Source of the DNA: Rhizobacter sp. Root1221
GTDB lineage: Bacteria > Pseudomonadota > Gammaproteobacteria > Burkholderiales > Burkholderiaceae_C
Reading direction: 5' to 3'
DNA length: 64,000 bases
Assembly (NCBI RefSeq): GCF_001425785.1
Contig: NZ_LMDI01000001.1
Span: forward strand, 356,865-420,864
Shown here: in pieces, positions 33,390 to 41,302 of the stretch
Layout: every line of letters starts with the position of its first letter
How positions within the stretch are numbered: the stretch's first letter is position 1
Made by a program: the position numbers and the translations under genes
Notes under the pieces: generated by a model
What the model was told of the DNA's origin: nothing
Seen by the model: only the letters and a program-made list of their open reading frames with translations
Database searches by the model: none

Positions 33390-34297
33390 CGTTTGACGTG
33401 ACCCGCAGGGCCGTGCTGGCCTGCTCCGTACCCTGGCTTCTGCCCGGCTGCGCCACCGCGTTCGGCACCGAAATCGACCTGAACGGGCCGCTCTCGGCAC
33501 TCCAGGCCCGTGCGGGCGGAAAGCTCGGGGTGTTCGCCCAGAACACCGGCAGTGGCGACTTCATCAGCTTCAACGCCGAGAGCCGGTTTGCGATGTGCTC
33601 CACCTTCAAGGTGCTGCTGGCCGCGGCGGTGCTGGCGCGGGTCGACAACGGCGAACTGAGCCTCGACCAGACCGTGGCGTTCAGCCGCCGCGACCTGGTG
33701 CCCCACGCGCCAGTCACGTCCCTTCGCGTGGCCGAGGGCCGCATGAGCGTGCGCGACCTGCTTGCCGCCACCCTCGAGGTCAGCGACAACCCGGCCGCCA
33801 ACCTGCTGCTGCCACTGGTGGGCGGCCCGTCCGGCGTGACCGATTTCGTGCGCGAGACCGGCGACCTCACCACCCGGCTCGACCGCACCGAGCCCGAACT
33901 GAATTCGAACCTGCCCGGCGACCTCCGCGACACCACCACGCCGCTCGCGATGGGGCGCACGCTGCGCACGCTGCTGCTCGGCCGGCGGCTGTCGGTGGCG
34001 TCGAAGGCCCACCTCAGTGCGTGGATGGTGGCGTCCACCACCGGCAAGCGCCGGCTGCGTGCCGGGCTGCCCGACACCTGGCGCGTGGGCGACAAGACGG
34101 GGTCAGGTGCCAACGGCGCGTTCAACGACGTGGCCATCGCGTGGCCTACCGTCGGCGCCCCGTTGATCCTGGCGGTGTACCTGTCCGGGTCCGGCACGCC
34201 CACTGACACGCTGGACGCGGTGCATGCGGTGGCGGCGCGCCTGGTGTCCCGGGAACTGGTGCCGTCCGCGGCCTTCGTGGCCTCCTCGCGCGAGTGA
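33386..34297 (+). CDS. Class A beta-lactamase, chromosomal
   Basis: A 303-residue serine beta-lactamase with all class A motifs: nucleophile S72-T-F-K75, S132-D-N, the omega-loop TEPELN with the general-base Glu at 168, and K236-T-G-S-G. A Cys precedes the active Ser (CSTFK), but the position after KTG is Ser-Gly, not the Cys that pairs in KPC/SME carbapenemases. The N-terminus has TRRAVLA (Tat-like) and a possible lipobox before Cys22. Start GTG at 33386 overlaps the upstream TGA (GTGA), with a perfect AAGGAGGA site. No ampR-like regulator is adjacent. Confidence 0.92.
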   Translation: MTFDVTRRAVLACSVPWLLPGCATAFGTEIDLNGPLSALQARAGGKLGVFAQNTGSGDFISFNAESRFAMCSTFKVLLAAAVLARVDNGELSLDQTVAFSRRDLVPHAPVTSLRVAEGRMSVRDLLAATLEVSDNPAANLLLPLVGGPSGVTDFVRETGDLTTRLDRTEPELNSNLPGDLRDTTTPLAMGRTLRTLLLGRRLSVASKAHLSAWMVASTTGKRRLRAGLPDTWRVGDKTGSGANGAFNDVAIAWPTVGAPLILAVYLSGSGTPTDTLDAVHAVAARLVSRELVPSAAFVASSRE

Positions 34298-34364
34298 CGG
34301 TGCCGTCGACCGGGTGCGGCCCGGCGCAGGTGTTCGCCGTCGCTCCCCAGCTCGGGTATCCGAC

Positions 34365-36158
34365 TCAAGAGCGCATTCCGCCCTCCGATGCCCCGGCATC
34401 TTGCATTTCGCGTTCACGGATTCTCGATGAGTCTCCGAGCCGATCGAATGTGAGCTCGCAGGCAAAGCCCTTGTCGTGGTGAAACGCAAGCACGGCGCCG
34501 AGCTGGCCGGACAGGATGTGAACCAGCCTCAAGCCTAGCGTCGGGCTGGACGTCGGGTCGAACGTCTCGGGGGGCCCCACCCCGTCATCGCGGACCGCCA
34601 GCATCACGAGCGTTCCCGCATGCGCCGTGAGCGTGACTTCGAGCCGCCCCGCACGCCCGGGCGGGAACGCGTGCTTGAAGCTGTTGGATACCAACTCGTT
34701 GAGGATCAGCCCCGCCGGAATGGCGCGCTCGATGTCCAGCTTCAGCGACTGCGCCCGCACGTCAACGGCCACTTCGCCGGCTTGCATGGTGTTCGACGCC
34801 ACCAGCATCGATACCAGGCTGTGCACATAGTCGGCGAAGTCCACTTGCGCAAGATCCACCGTCTGATAGAGCTTCTCATGAACGAGCGCCATCGACTTGA
34901 TGCGCGCCTGGCTCTCGTTGAACACTTCCCTGGTCTCGGCCCCTTCGATATAGCTGGCTTGCAGTTGCAGCAGGCTGGAGATGACCTGCATGTTGTTCTT
35001 GACGCGATGATGGATCTCCTTGAGCAGCGTCTCCTTCTCTCGAAGCGCCGTCTCGATCCTCGCCTGCTGTTCCTTGCGCTCCGTCACGTCGATCCCGACC
35101 GAGAAGAATCCTTTGACCGTGCCGTCGAGGGCGAGGTCCGGAACGAGGCTGGTTTCGATGCAAAGGGCGTGGCGGCCCACCCGCTCCGAGAACTCGAACC
35201 TGCGCCCTTCGCCGCCGAGCACCGCTGTCACTTGCGCCATGTAGGCTGGGTCGTTGGCCTGGCTGGCCAGTTCCGCGAGGGTCCGACCGATGATTGCTTC
35301 CCGCCTGTGCCCCAGTCGCTCGCAGCAGAGCTCGTTGACGAATCGATATCGCAACTCACGATCGACGTAGGCGATGCGTACCGGCAGGTTGTCGGTGATG
35401 CTGCGCAAGAAGGCTTCGGCCCCCTTGATGGCGCGGGTGCTGATCTGCAGCTCGTTGGCCATGTGGTCGAACCCGCGTGCCAGGTCGCCGACCTCGTCGC
35501 GCACGCTGCTGTCGCAGCGCACCGAGAAGTCACCGGTGGCTGCGATTGCCGTGACGCCCTGAAGAACACCGATCGGCTTGAGGATCCGGCGTGCCAGCAG
35601 CCACGCCGCGCCGGCAAACAGCAGCGCCAGGAGTGCCGGCAGTGTGATCGCCATGACGATCAACCGGCTCTCGATGGCCGCCCGCGATGCGGCGACCTGG
35701 GCTTCCCACTGGTAGGCGTCCTGCGCGATGGCCTGCGTCTCCGACAGGAGGCGGTCGATGAACAACTCGCGCCGTTTCACCTTCAACGCGTCTGCGGTAT
35801 CGGCAGGCGAAAGCGCGACCAGCGCATCGAACAAGACGGGCAAGGCCTTCGCTTCGTCCAGGAGGTCGGGCGCCGCGTGACGCTGATCGGTGGTCACGCT
35901 CGCCTCATGCGTCAAGGCATCATTCAGCGACGCGAAGCGCTTGCGCCACTGCTGAACGGCGCGTTCCTCGGCGTGCAGCACGTACTCTTGCGTCAGCGCC
36001 AGGATCGCCGAGACCTCACGTGCGACGAATTGCGCGCGACGCTGCTCACTGGCGAGGGCGTTGACCTTTGTCGCGGTGAGGGCGAACGCGGCCAGCGCGG
36101 CGACGCCGAGCACCGCCGCCAAACCAACCAGTCCCGCGAACAGTTGACGCAGCTTCAC
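34365..36158 (-). CDS. Membrane sensor histidine kinase, HAMP-PAS-HisKA_2
   Basis: A 597-residue kinase. TM1 is at about 7-29, a periplasmic helical sensor region at about 30-165, and TM2 at about 166-193. HAMP, then PAS (about 250-375, ending GIDVTERK), then a HisKA_2 dimerisation domain follow with the phospho-acceptor in LLKEIHHRVKNNMQV (His383/384). An HATPase_c follows (LILNELVSNSFKHAF; DDGVG). HisKA_2 kinases often signal through atypical receivers. It begins 9 bp after the stop of the binding-protein gene on the same strand, so that protein may be its periplasmic ligand sensor. No cognate regulator with a DNA-binding domain is adjacent. Confidence 0.87.
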   Translation of the reverse strand: MKLRQLFAGLVGLAAVLGVAALAAFALTATKVNALASEQRRAQFVAREVSAILALTQEYVLHAEERAVQQWRKRFASLNDALTHEASVTTDQRHAAPDLLDEAKALPVLFDALVALSPADTADALKVKRRELFIDRLLSETQAIAQDAYQWEAQVAASRAAIESRLIVMAITLPALLALLFAGAAWLLARRILKPIGVLQGVTAIAATGDFSVRCDSSVRDEVGDLARGFDHMANELQISTRAIKGAEAFLRSITDNLPVRIAYVDRELRYRFVNELCCERLGHRREAIIGRTLAELASQANDPAYMAQVTAVLGGEGRRFEFSERVGRHALCIETSLVPDLALDGTVKGFFSVGIDVTERKEQQARIETALREKETLLKEIHHRVKNNMQVISSLLQLQASYIEGAETREVFNESQARIKSMALVHEKLYQTVDLAQVDFADYVHSLVSMLVASNTMQAGEVAVDVRAQSLKLDIERAIPAGLILNELVSNSFKHAFPPGRAGRLEVTLTAHAGTLVMLAVRDDGVGPPETFDPTSSPTLGLRLVHILSGQLGAVLAFHHDKGFACELTFDRLGDSSRIREREMQDAGASEGGMRS

Positions 36159-36167
36159 GGAGCGCCG

Positions 36168-37145
36168 TCAGCGGGCGATGGCCGTGTTGCCGGGCTTGAC
36201 TGCGCGCAACGGACCCTCGTGGATGAAATGCAGGTAGTTCGGCAGACGGCCGTGCGCATGGCCGCCTCGCACCGCCCAGCGTGCCTCGCCTTCGAGCGTG
36301 CTGATCAACGATTGATCCAGCCAGAGTCCGAAGATCAGGTCCGGCCACATCCATTCGATGGCGGCGTCGTCCAGGCCGAGCTTGGACTTCAGGAGCATCT
36401 TGGCCCGTGCGGGGTCGCTTTGAATTGACCGAACGGCGCGGTCCAGTGCGCGCAGCACGCCGTCCAGTTGGTGCTCCTCGTCGCCGAGAATGCCTCGGGT
36501 AGCCACGACGTTCCACGACAGGGTGTAGATGCGCTTCGTAGGCAGGACCACAGCATCTGAGCCCAATGCGCGCACCGCGTTGAAGGCATACGGCTCGAAA
36601 GCCGAAATCGCGTCGACTTCGTTGGACTGGAGCTTGGCAGACCAGTCTTCGGGCTGCAGGTTCGAGACTTTCATGCTGGCGGGGTCGATGCCGGCCAGCA
36701 GCGCCGCCGAGTCGAGGAAGTAGTGCGCCGAAGTGCTCATCGCGGTGCCTACCCTGCGGCCGGAAAGATCTGCCGCCGAACGAATCTTGTCGCCTTTTCG
36801 CACAATGATCTTGGCATCGTTGCGGTTCGCGGCGAGAGTGGCAAGAATCGCAAAGCGGTCCGTTGTGAAGCTCGCGAGGACGATCGGCAAATCCGCTACC
36901 GTGCAGAGCGCCGCCTTGCCGTTCAGCAGTTCGCTCAGGCACGCCTTTCCGAACGCGCAGTCGACGATTCGCACGGAAACCTTCTCGGCCGCGAAGTAGC
37001 CCTCTGCCTCGGCCACGTAGATGGGCAGGCTCATCGGCGTGCGGGCCACCGCGAAGGTCAACTGCCCAGCCGCCCATGCAAACGTCAGGGGCAGCAGCAT
37101 CAGCAGCAAGCCCAAGAGCCACCGGGTAGGGGTCGAAGCAGTCAT
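36168..37145 (-). CDS. NMT1/SsuA-like periplasmic substrate-binding protein (orphan)
   Basis: A 325-residue exported binding protein: signal peptide MTASTPTRWLLGLLLMLLPL ending at AWA, then a type-II periplasmic fold with the family segments MSLPIYVAEAEGYFAAEKV and VGTAMSTSAHYFLDSAALLAG. Relatives bind sulfonates, nitrate or thiamine precursors for ABC transporters, but no permease or ATPase is in the window. It carries a DC...C pair near 55-62 also present in its divergent paralogue (37240). The start at 37145 was chosen for the signal peptide; 37199 is in frame. Likely co-transcribed with the HisKA_2 kinase. Confidence 0.82.
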   Translation of the reverse strand: MTASTPTRWLLGLLLMLLPLTFAWAAGQLTFAVARTPMSLPIYVAEAEGYFAAEKVSVRIVDCAFGKACLSELLNGKAALCTVADLPIVLASFTTDRFAILATLAANRNDAKIIVRKGDKIRSAADLSGRRVGTAMSTSAHYFLDSAALLAGIDPASMKVSNLQPEDWSAKLQSNEVDAISAFEPYAFNAVRALGSDAVVLPTKRIYTLSWNVVATRGILGDEEHQLDGVLRALDRAVRSIQSDPARAKMLLKSKLGLDDAAIEWMWPDLIFGLWLDQSLISTLEGEARWAVRGGHAHGRLPNYLHFIHEGPLRAVKPGNTAIAR

Positions 37146-37239
37146 TGGAGGTTTCCCGGGTACCACGACCGATAGTTGATCACGAATCGGAACGCTCATG
37201 GACAATGTCAATGCGACATTCGATGATTCGCACACCTGT

Positions 37240-38259
37240 ATGACGTCAACCACCGCCCACCGCGTAGCAGCGCTCGGCAACCGCGGGCGCGGCGCCTGCC
37301 GGCTGGCAGGCGTGGCGGTTCTGGCGGTATGGCTGCATGTCAGTACCTGGGCTGCTGAGCCGCTCACGCTTGCCGTGTCCCACGGCCCGGTGTCGCTGAC
37401 GGTCTGGGTCGCCGAGACCAATGGCTACTTCGAGCGGGAAGGCCTGATCGTTCGCGTCCGCGATTGCACAAGCGGGCGCTCCTGCGTCGAGATGCTCGAC
37501 GCAGGAGCCGACCTCGCCACGGCCGCAGAACTGGTCGTCACCTTGGGCAGCTTCAGCCGTGCAGATCTCGCAATCATCGCGACGATCAGTGCGTCGTCGC
37601 ATCAGATCAAACTGATCGCGCGCCGCAGCGCGGGCGTCACGGCGCCCGGTCAGCTGCGTGGAAAGCGCGTTGGCACCGTCTTGGGAACGTCGGCCGAATT
37701 TTTCCTGGACAGCTGGCTCTTGTTTCATGGCCTCTCTGCGGGTGACATCAGCCTGGTTGCGCTCGGTCCCGACCAGTTGGCCGGAGCGCTCGCCCGCGGC
37801 GAGGTCGATGCCATTGCCATCTGGGAACCGCATGCTGCGACGGCCCTCAAGTCGCTGGGTACCGACGGTCTGAGCATGCCGAATCCGCGCGTCTACACGC
37901 AGTTTTTCAGTCTCGTGACAACACGCGGCGCGATCGCCAAGCGCTCGGATGAGATGCAAAGGCTCTTGCGCGCGCTGTTGCGTTCCCAGCAGTTCATCGC
38001 CGACGAGCCGTCGAGGGCCCGCGAGATTCTCGTGAACCGCCTGGGAATGGAACCTGGGGCCGCCGATGCCCAGTTCAGGGAACACGACTTCCGGATCCGG
38101 CTCGACCAGGCGCTCATTGGCGCGATGGGCCGCCAGGCCCGCTGGGCGGTGCGCGAAGGCCACGTCAAGCCCGAGGGAAAAATACCGAATCCGCTGGATC
38201 TCGTCGAACCGTCACTGCTGCGACAAGGGGCGCCCGGCGCCATCACGCTGGTGCGCTGA
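37240..38259 (+). CDS. NMT1/SsuA-like periplasmic substrate-binding protein, paralogue of the divergent gene
   Basis: A 339-residue exported protein from Met 37240 (an in-frame ATG at 37198 would add 14 residues). After the signal peptide (RLAGVAVLAVWLHVSTWAAE) come VSLTVWVAETNGYFEREGL and VGTVLGTSAEFFLDSWLLFHG, matching the neighbour across the divergent promoter, including the DC...C pair. The two C-termini are also alike (GHVKPEGKIPNPLDL versus GHAHGRLPNYLHF). Ligand unknown. It stands alone on the plus strand between two kinase operons, without transporter genes. Confidence 0.82.
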   Translation: MTSTTAHRVAALGNRGRGACRLAGVAVLAVWLHVSTWAAEPLTLAVSHGPVSLTVWVAETNGYFEREGLIVRVRDCTSGRSCVEMLDAGADLATAAELVVTLGSFSRADLAIIATISASSHQIKLIARRSAGVTAPGQLRGKRVGTVLGTSAEFFLDSWLLFHGLSAGDISLVALGPDQLAGALARGEVDAIAIWEPHAATALKSLGTDGLSMPNPRVYTQFFSLVTTRGAIAKRSDEMQRLLRALLRSQQFIADEPSRAREILVNRLGMEPGAADAQFREHDFRIRLDQALIGAMGRQARWAVREGHVKPEGKIPNPLDLVEPSLLRQGAPGAITLVR

Positions 38260-38305
38260 GCGCCGGGACGGTTGGCCCTCAGCCTCTACTTGATGCTCGG
38301 GAACT

Positions 38306-38728
38306 TCACGAACCCAACCAATCCCGCTCGATCTGCGTCATCAGCTCGCAGAGGTCGACAAGGGACGAGGGTTTGCGCAGGTAGGCGTTTGCACCCAGCC
38401 GAAGCGCTTCGCGCACGTCCGACTCCTCGTCGGACGAGCTCAGGATGACGACCGGAAGGCTTTGCGTGCGTGCATTCGAGCGTAGCCGCGCAAGCACCTC
38501 GAAGCCCGTCAACCTCGGGAGGTGCAGGTCGAGCAGCACCAGCTTGGGCAAGCCCCGCGTGTCGTCGCCCGTGGAACCATCGCCCAGCAGATACGCCACG
38601 GCTTCAACACCGTCGCGGGCGACGTGGAGAGTCGATGTGGCCGCGTTGAACTCGCGGGCGTACCTCACCAGTTCCACATCCAGGGGGTTGTCTTCAACCA
38701 GCAGGATGTCGGGTGATCCGTTGTTCAT
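38306..38728 (-). CDS. Single-domain response regulator (Rcp1-like receiver)
   Basis: A 140-residue receiver with no output domain: acidic pocket VEDN, phospho-acceptor Asp67 in LVLLDLHLPRLTG, switch Ser in VILSSSDEE, and conserved Lys in YLRKPSS. The long insertion before the Asp (GDGSTGDDTRGLP) is typical of the Rcp1 group that pairs with phytochrome-type kinases. It is encoded after, and overlapping by ATGA with, the REC-HisKA kinase that is its likely partner. It must act by protein contact or as a phosphorelay intermediate. Confidence 0.9.
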   Translation of the reverse strand: MNNGSPDILLVEDNPLDVELVRYAREFNAATSTLHVARDGVEAVAYLLGDGSTGDDTRGLPKLVLLDLHLPRLTGFEVLARLRSNARTQSLPVVILSSSDEESDVREALRLGANAYLRKPSSLVDLCELMTQIERDWLGS

Positions 38729-39888
38729 GGCGGAGGGCTGGGAAGGCTGAAGAAGAAGACGCAGCCGGCTTCCGGCAAGGGTTCGGCCCAGAGGTGTCCA
38801 TTCATGCGTTCGATGATGCGTCGTGCCTTCGCCAGGCCGGCCCCTGTTCCTTCGTACGCTTCTGGCAGGTTGAGCTGGTTGAACAGCCCGAACAACTTGT
38901 CGGAGTAGGGCGCGTCGAAGCCAATGCCGTTGTCGCGAACAAAGTAGACCTGTTTCCCTGGCGGGGATTCTCTCAAGGGGAGGGCGCCGATGGTGATGAC
39001 GTTCGGCCGGCCGGCCTGGGCGAACTTGATCGAGTTGGAAATCAGCTCGGTGAGGAGCCGCTTGAGCAGCGTGGGGTCAGCCCATCCCGCCGGAAGGTTT
39101 TCGACCTCGACTTGCATCAGCGGACCGCGTGCCTCAACAGGAATCTTCTCGGCGAACACTTCACGTGCGAGCGCGGCGATGTCGACGCGTTGGCAATTCA
39201 CGGGTTGCTGGCGGAGCTCGAGGAAGGACAGCAAGTCGTCGACGAGCCGTTCGGCCCGGCACGCACTGCTCCTGATGACTTGTGGAATTCGCTTGGCCGA
39301 GTCCGGGAGGCTCGCGGCATGCTGAGTCGTCAGCAGATACGAAAAACCCTCCATTGCGCGCAGCGGGGAGCGCAGATGGTGCGCTACGGCATGGACGATG
39401 GTTTCGATCTCGGCGAGTGCGTCTTCCAACGCCGCGGTGCGTTCGCGGACACGTTGTTCGAGGCTTGCGTTGAGGCGGCGAATCTCAAGGTCGGCGGCTG
39501 CGATTTGGCGTTCGGCTTCATGCCTGGTCAGCGCCACCTCGATCGTGATCTGCAACTCACGTTCCTGAAACGGTTTGAGCAAATAGCCGTAGGGTGCCGT
39601 GACCTTGGCGCGATTGAGCGTGGAAACGTCGGAGTGCGCGGTCAGGTAGATCACGGCCACGTCCAGTTCGGTGCGGAGGACGTGCGCGGTCTCGATGCCG
39701 TCCATCGCGCCTTGGAGCCGGATGTCCATGAGCGCCAAGTCTGGCCGATGCTGGCGCGCGAGCTTGAGGGCTTGTTCGCCCGACGCGGCGATGCCGCAAA
39801 CAGCGTGGCCGCTGCGCTCCAGCCGCATCTGGAGATCGGCCGCCACCACGGCTTCGTCCTCCACGATCAGGAGGGAGACTGGTTTCAT
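38725..39888 (-). CDS. Receiver-histidine kinase (REC-HisKA-HATPase), soluble
   Basis: A 387-residue cytoplasmic protein. An N-terminal receiver (residues 1-120, Asp55 in LALMDIRLQGAMDG) is followed by a coiled coil (130-160), HisKA with the H-box VAHHLRSPLRAMEGFSYLL (His170) and an HATPase_c (LLTELISNSIKFA; DNGIGF; GTGAGLAKARRI). The HisKA/HATPase pair resembles bacteriophytochrome kinases but no chromophore domain is present; input must come through the receiver. The ATG at 39888 follows a GTACC spacer; the family N-terminus fits. It overlaps the downstream receiver gene by 4 bp. Confidence 0.88.
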   Translation of the reverse strand: MKPVSLLIVEDEAVVAADLQMRLERSGHAVCGIAASGEQALKLARQHRPDLALMDIRLQGAMDGIETAHVLRTELDVAVIYLTAHSDVSTLNRAKVTAPYGYLLKPFQERELQITIEVALTRHEAERQIAAADLEIRRLNASLEQRVRERTAALEDALAEIETIVHAVAHHLRSPLRAMEGFSYLLTTQHAASLPDSAKRIPQVIRSSACRAERLVDDLLSFLELRQQPVNCQRVDIAALAREVFAEKIPVEARGPLMQVEVENLPAGWADPTLLKRLLTELISNSIKFAQAGRPNVITIGALPLRESPPGKQVYFVRDNGIGFDAPYSDKLFGLFNQLNLPEAYEGTGAGLAKARRIIERMNGHLWAEPLPEAGCVFFFSLPSPPP

Positions 39889-40216
39889 GGGTACAGCGCC
39901 AGGTACATACAAACGACCTTGCAGTCGGCCGGCACTCGGTCTCCCATCGAATGTCCGGCCAGCCTACCGGTTCATAGTAGAACATTCCGGCAGCGCCTCC
40001 AAGAGTGGGTACGAGTAGGGGAGCGTCCCCGGTATCGGAGAGGTTCGGCTTCAAGAGGCGGGCTGCGAATGCGGCCTGAGCGGCAGGAAAACCGAGGTCA
40101 GAAAGTCTTTGTGGCCAAGGCACTTGGCTCACTTTCTGGAGGGAACTTCCTGAATCTCGGCCAATGCTCGGGGAGCCCCATCGGGGTGCGCCGCCGGCAG
40201 GTAACATCCGCGCCCT
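39889..40216. other. 328-bp non-coding region between kinase operon and LacI regulator
   Basis: No gene is seen. The minus strand has a candidate sigma-70 promoter for the kinase-receiver operon: TTGGAG (39997-40002) and TACTAT (39974-39979) with a 17-bp spacer. Its match to consensus is only moderate. The LacI gene starts at 40217 with GGCAGGTAAC upstream; no operator palindrome was recognised. The composition changes here back to the GC-richer background. Confidence 0.4.
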
Positions 40217-41260
40217 ATGAGCACCCCGCCCACCGACCCCAAGTTCCCACCCGCCGAGCGGCCGGTCCGCCCCCGGCGCGCCACCGTGAATGACGTTGCC
40301 CGCATCGCCGGGGTGTCGGCAATGACCGTCTCGCGCGCGGTGAACAAGCCGGACCAGGTGCCGGCGGCCACGCTCGAGAAGGTGCGCAAGGCCATCGCGG
40401 CCACCGGCTACGTGCCCAACCTGCTGGCGGGCGGGCTGCGGTCCAACAAGAGCCGGCTCGTTGCCGCGGTGATCCCCACGCTGTCCGGCCCGGTGTTCCT
40501 GGAGACGGTCGAGTCGCTCACCGCGGCCCTGGCCGCGAAGGGCTACCAGCTGATGCTGGGCCAGAGCGGCTACAAGGAATCCCGCGAGGACGACCTGCTG
40601 GACGCCATCATCGGCCGCCGCCCCGACGGCATCGTGCTCACCGGCATCAGCCACACGGACGAAGGGCGCCAGCGGCTGCTGGCCTCGGGCATTCCCATCG
40701 TCGAGACCTGGGACCTGACGCCGGACCCGCTCGACATGCTGGTGGGTTTCTCACACGTGGACGTGGGCCGCGCGGTGTGCCAGTTCCTGCATGACCACGG
40801 GCGGCGCCGCATCGCGCTGATCGGCGGCGACGACGAACGTTCGCACCGCCGCAACGCCGCATTCGTGCAGCGCGCGCTCGAACTCGGGCATGCCGAGCCC
40901 ATCGTGCACCTGGTGCCTGCGCCCACCACGCTGGCCAGCGGCCGCCGTGGCCTGCGCACCCTGCTCGAACAAGACCCCGCCACGGACGCCATCTTCTGCA
41001 GCTCGGACCTGCTGGCGCTCGGGGTGCTGATCGAGGCCCAGTCGCAAGGCATCGACGTGCCCGGGCGCCTGGGGGTGATGGGGTTCGGTGACCTGTCCAT
41101 GTCAGGCGACCTGCACCCGGCGCTCACCACCGTGCGGGTGGACGGCTCGCGCATCGGGCAGCAGGCCGCGCAGTTCATCGTGGACCGGGCCGAGGGCCGG
41201 GACGTGGCCACCCGCGTCGTCGACATCGGGTTCTCGATCGTCGAACGCGACTCGGTGTGA
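40217..41260 (+). CDS. LacI family transcriptional regulator (GntR-like group)
   Basis: A 347-residue LacI-type repressor: HTH RATVNDVARIAGVSAMTVSRA with hinge helix (NLLAGGLRSNKS), then a periplasmic-binding-protein-like effector domain (IPTLSGPVFLETVESL; CSSDLLALGVLIEAQ). The hinge and effector segments resemble gluconate-operon repressors of the LacI family. No sugar-metabolism gene is adjacent, so its target lies elsewhere or is itself. Confidence 0.88.
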   Translation: MSTPPTDPKFPPAERPVRPRRATVNDVARIAGVSAMTVSRAVNKPDQVPAATLEKVRKAIAATGYVPNLLAGGLRSNKSRLVAAVIPTLSGPVFLETVESLTAALAAKGYQLMLGQSGYKESREDDLLDAIIGRRPDGIVLTGISHTDEGRQRLLASGIPIVETWDLTPDPLDMLVGFSHVDVGRAVCQFLHDHGRRRIALIGGDDERSHRRNAAFVQRALELGHAEPIVHLVPAPTTLASGRRGLRTLLEQDPATDAIFCSSDLLALGVLIEAQSQGIDVPGRLGVMGFGDLSMSGDLHPALTTVRVDGSRIGQQAAQFIVDRAEGRDVATRVVDIGFSIVERDSV

Positions 41261-41265
41261 CCCCA

Positions 41266-41302
41266 CCGCCGGGCAGCGGCCCAGTGTCTCTCAGCCCGGC
41301 GG
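41266..41302. terminator. Candidate hairpin between convergent lacI-type and kinase genes
   Basis: CCGCCGGGC (41266-41274) pairs with GCCCGGCGG (41294-41302) over a 19-nt loop. The distal arm is inside the last codons of the kinase gene. There is no T-tract, so intrinsic termination is uncertain. Confidence 0.35.

Noticed and set aside
33386-34297. Carbapenemase call for the beta-lactamase
   Set aside because: The Cys before the active Ser is present but the partner Cys after KTG is Ser-Gly here, so the disulfide signature is incomplete.
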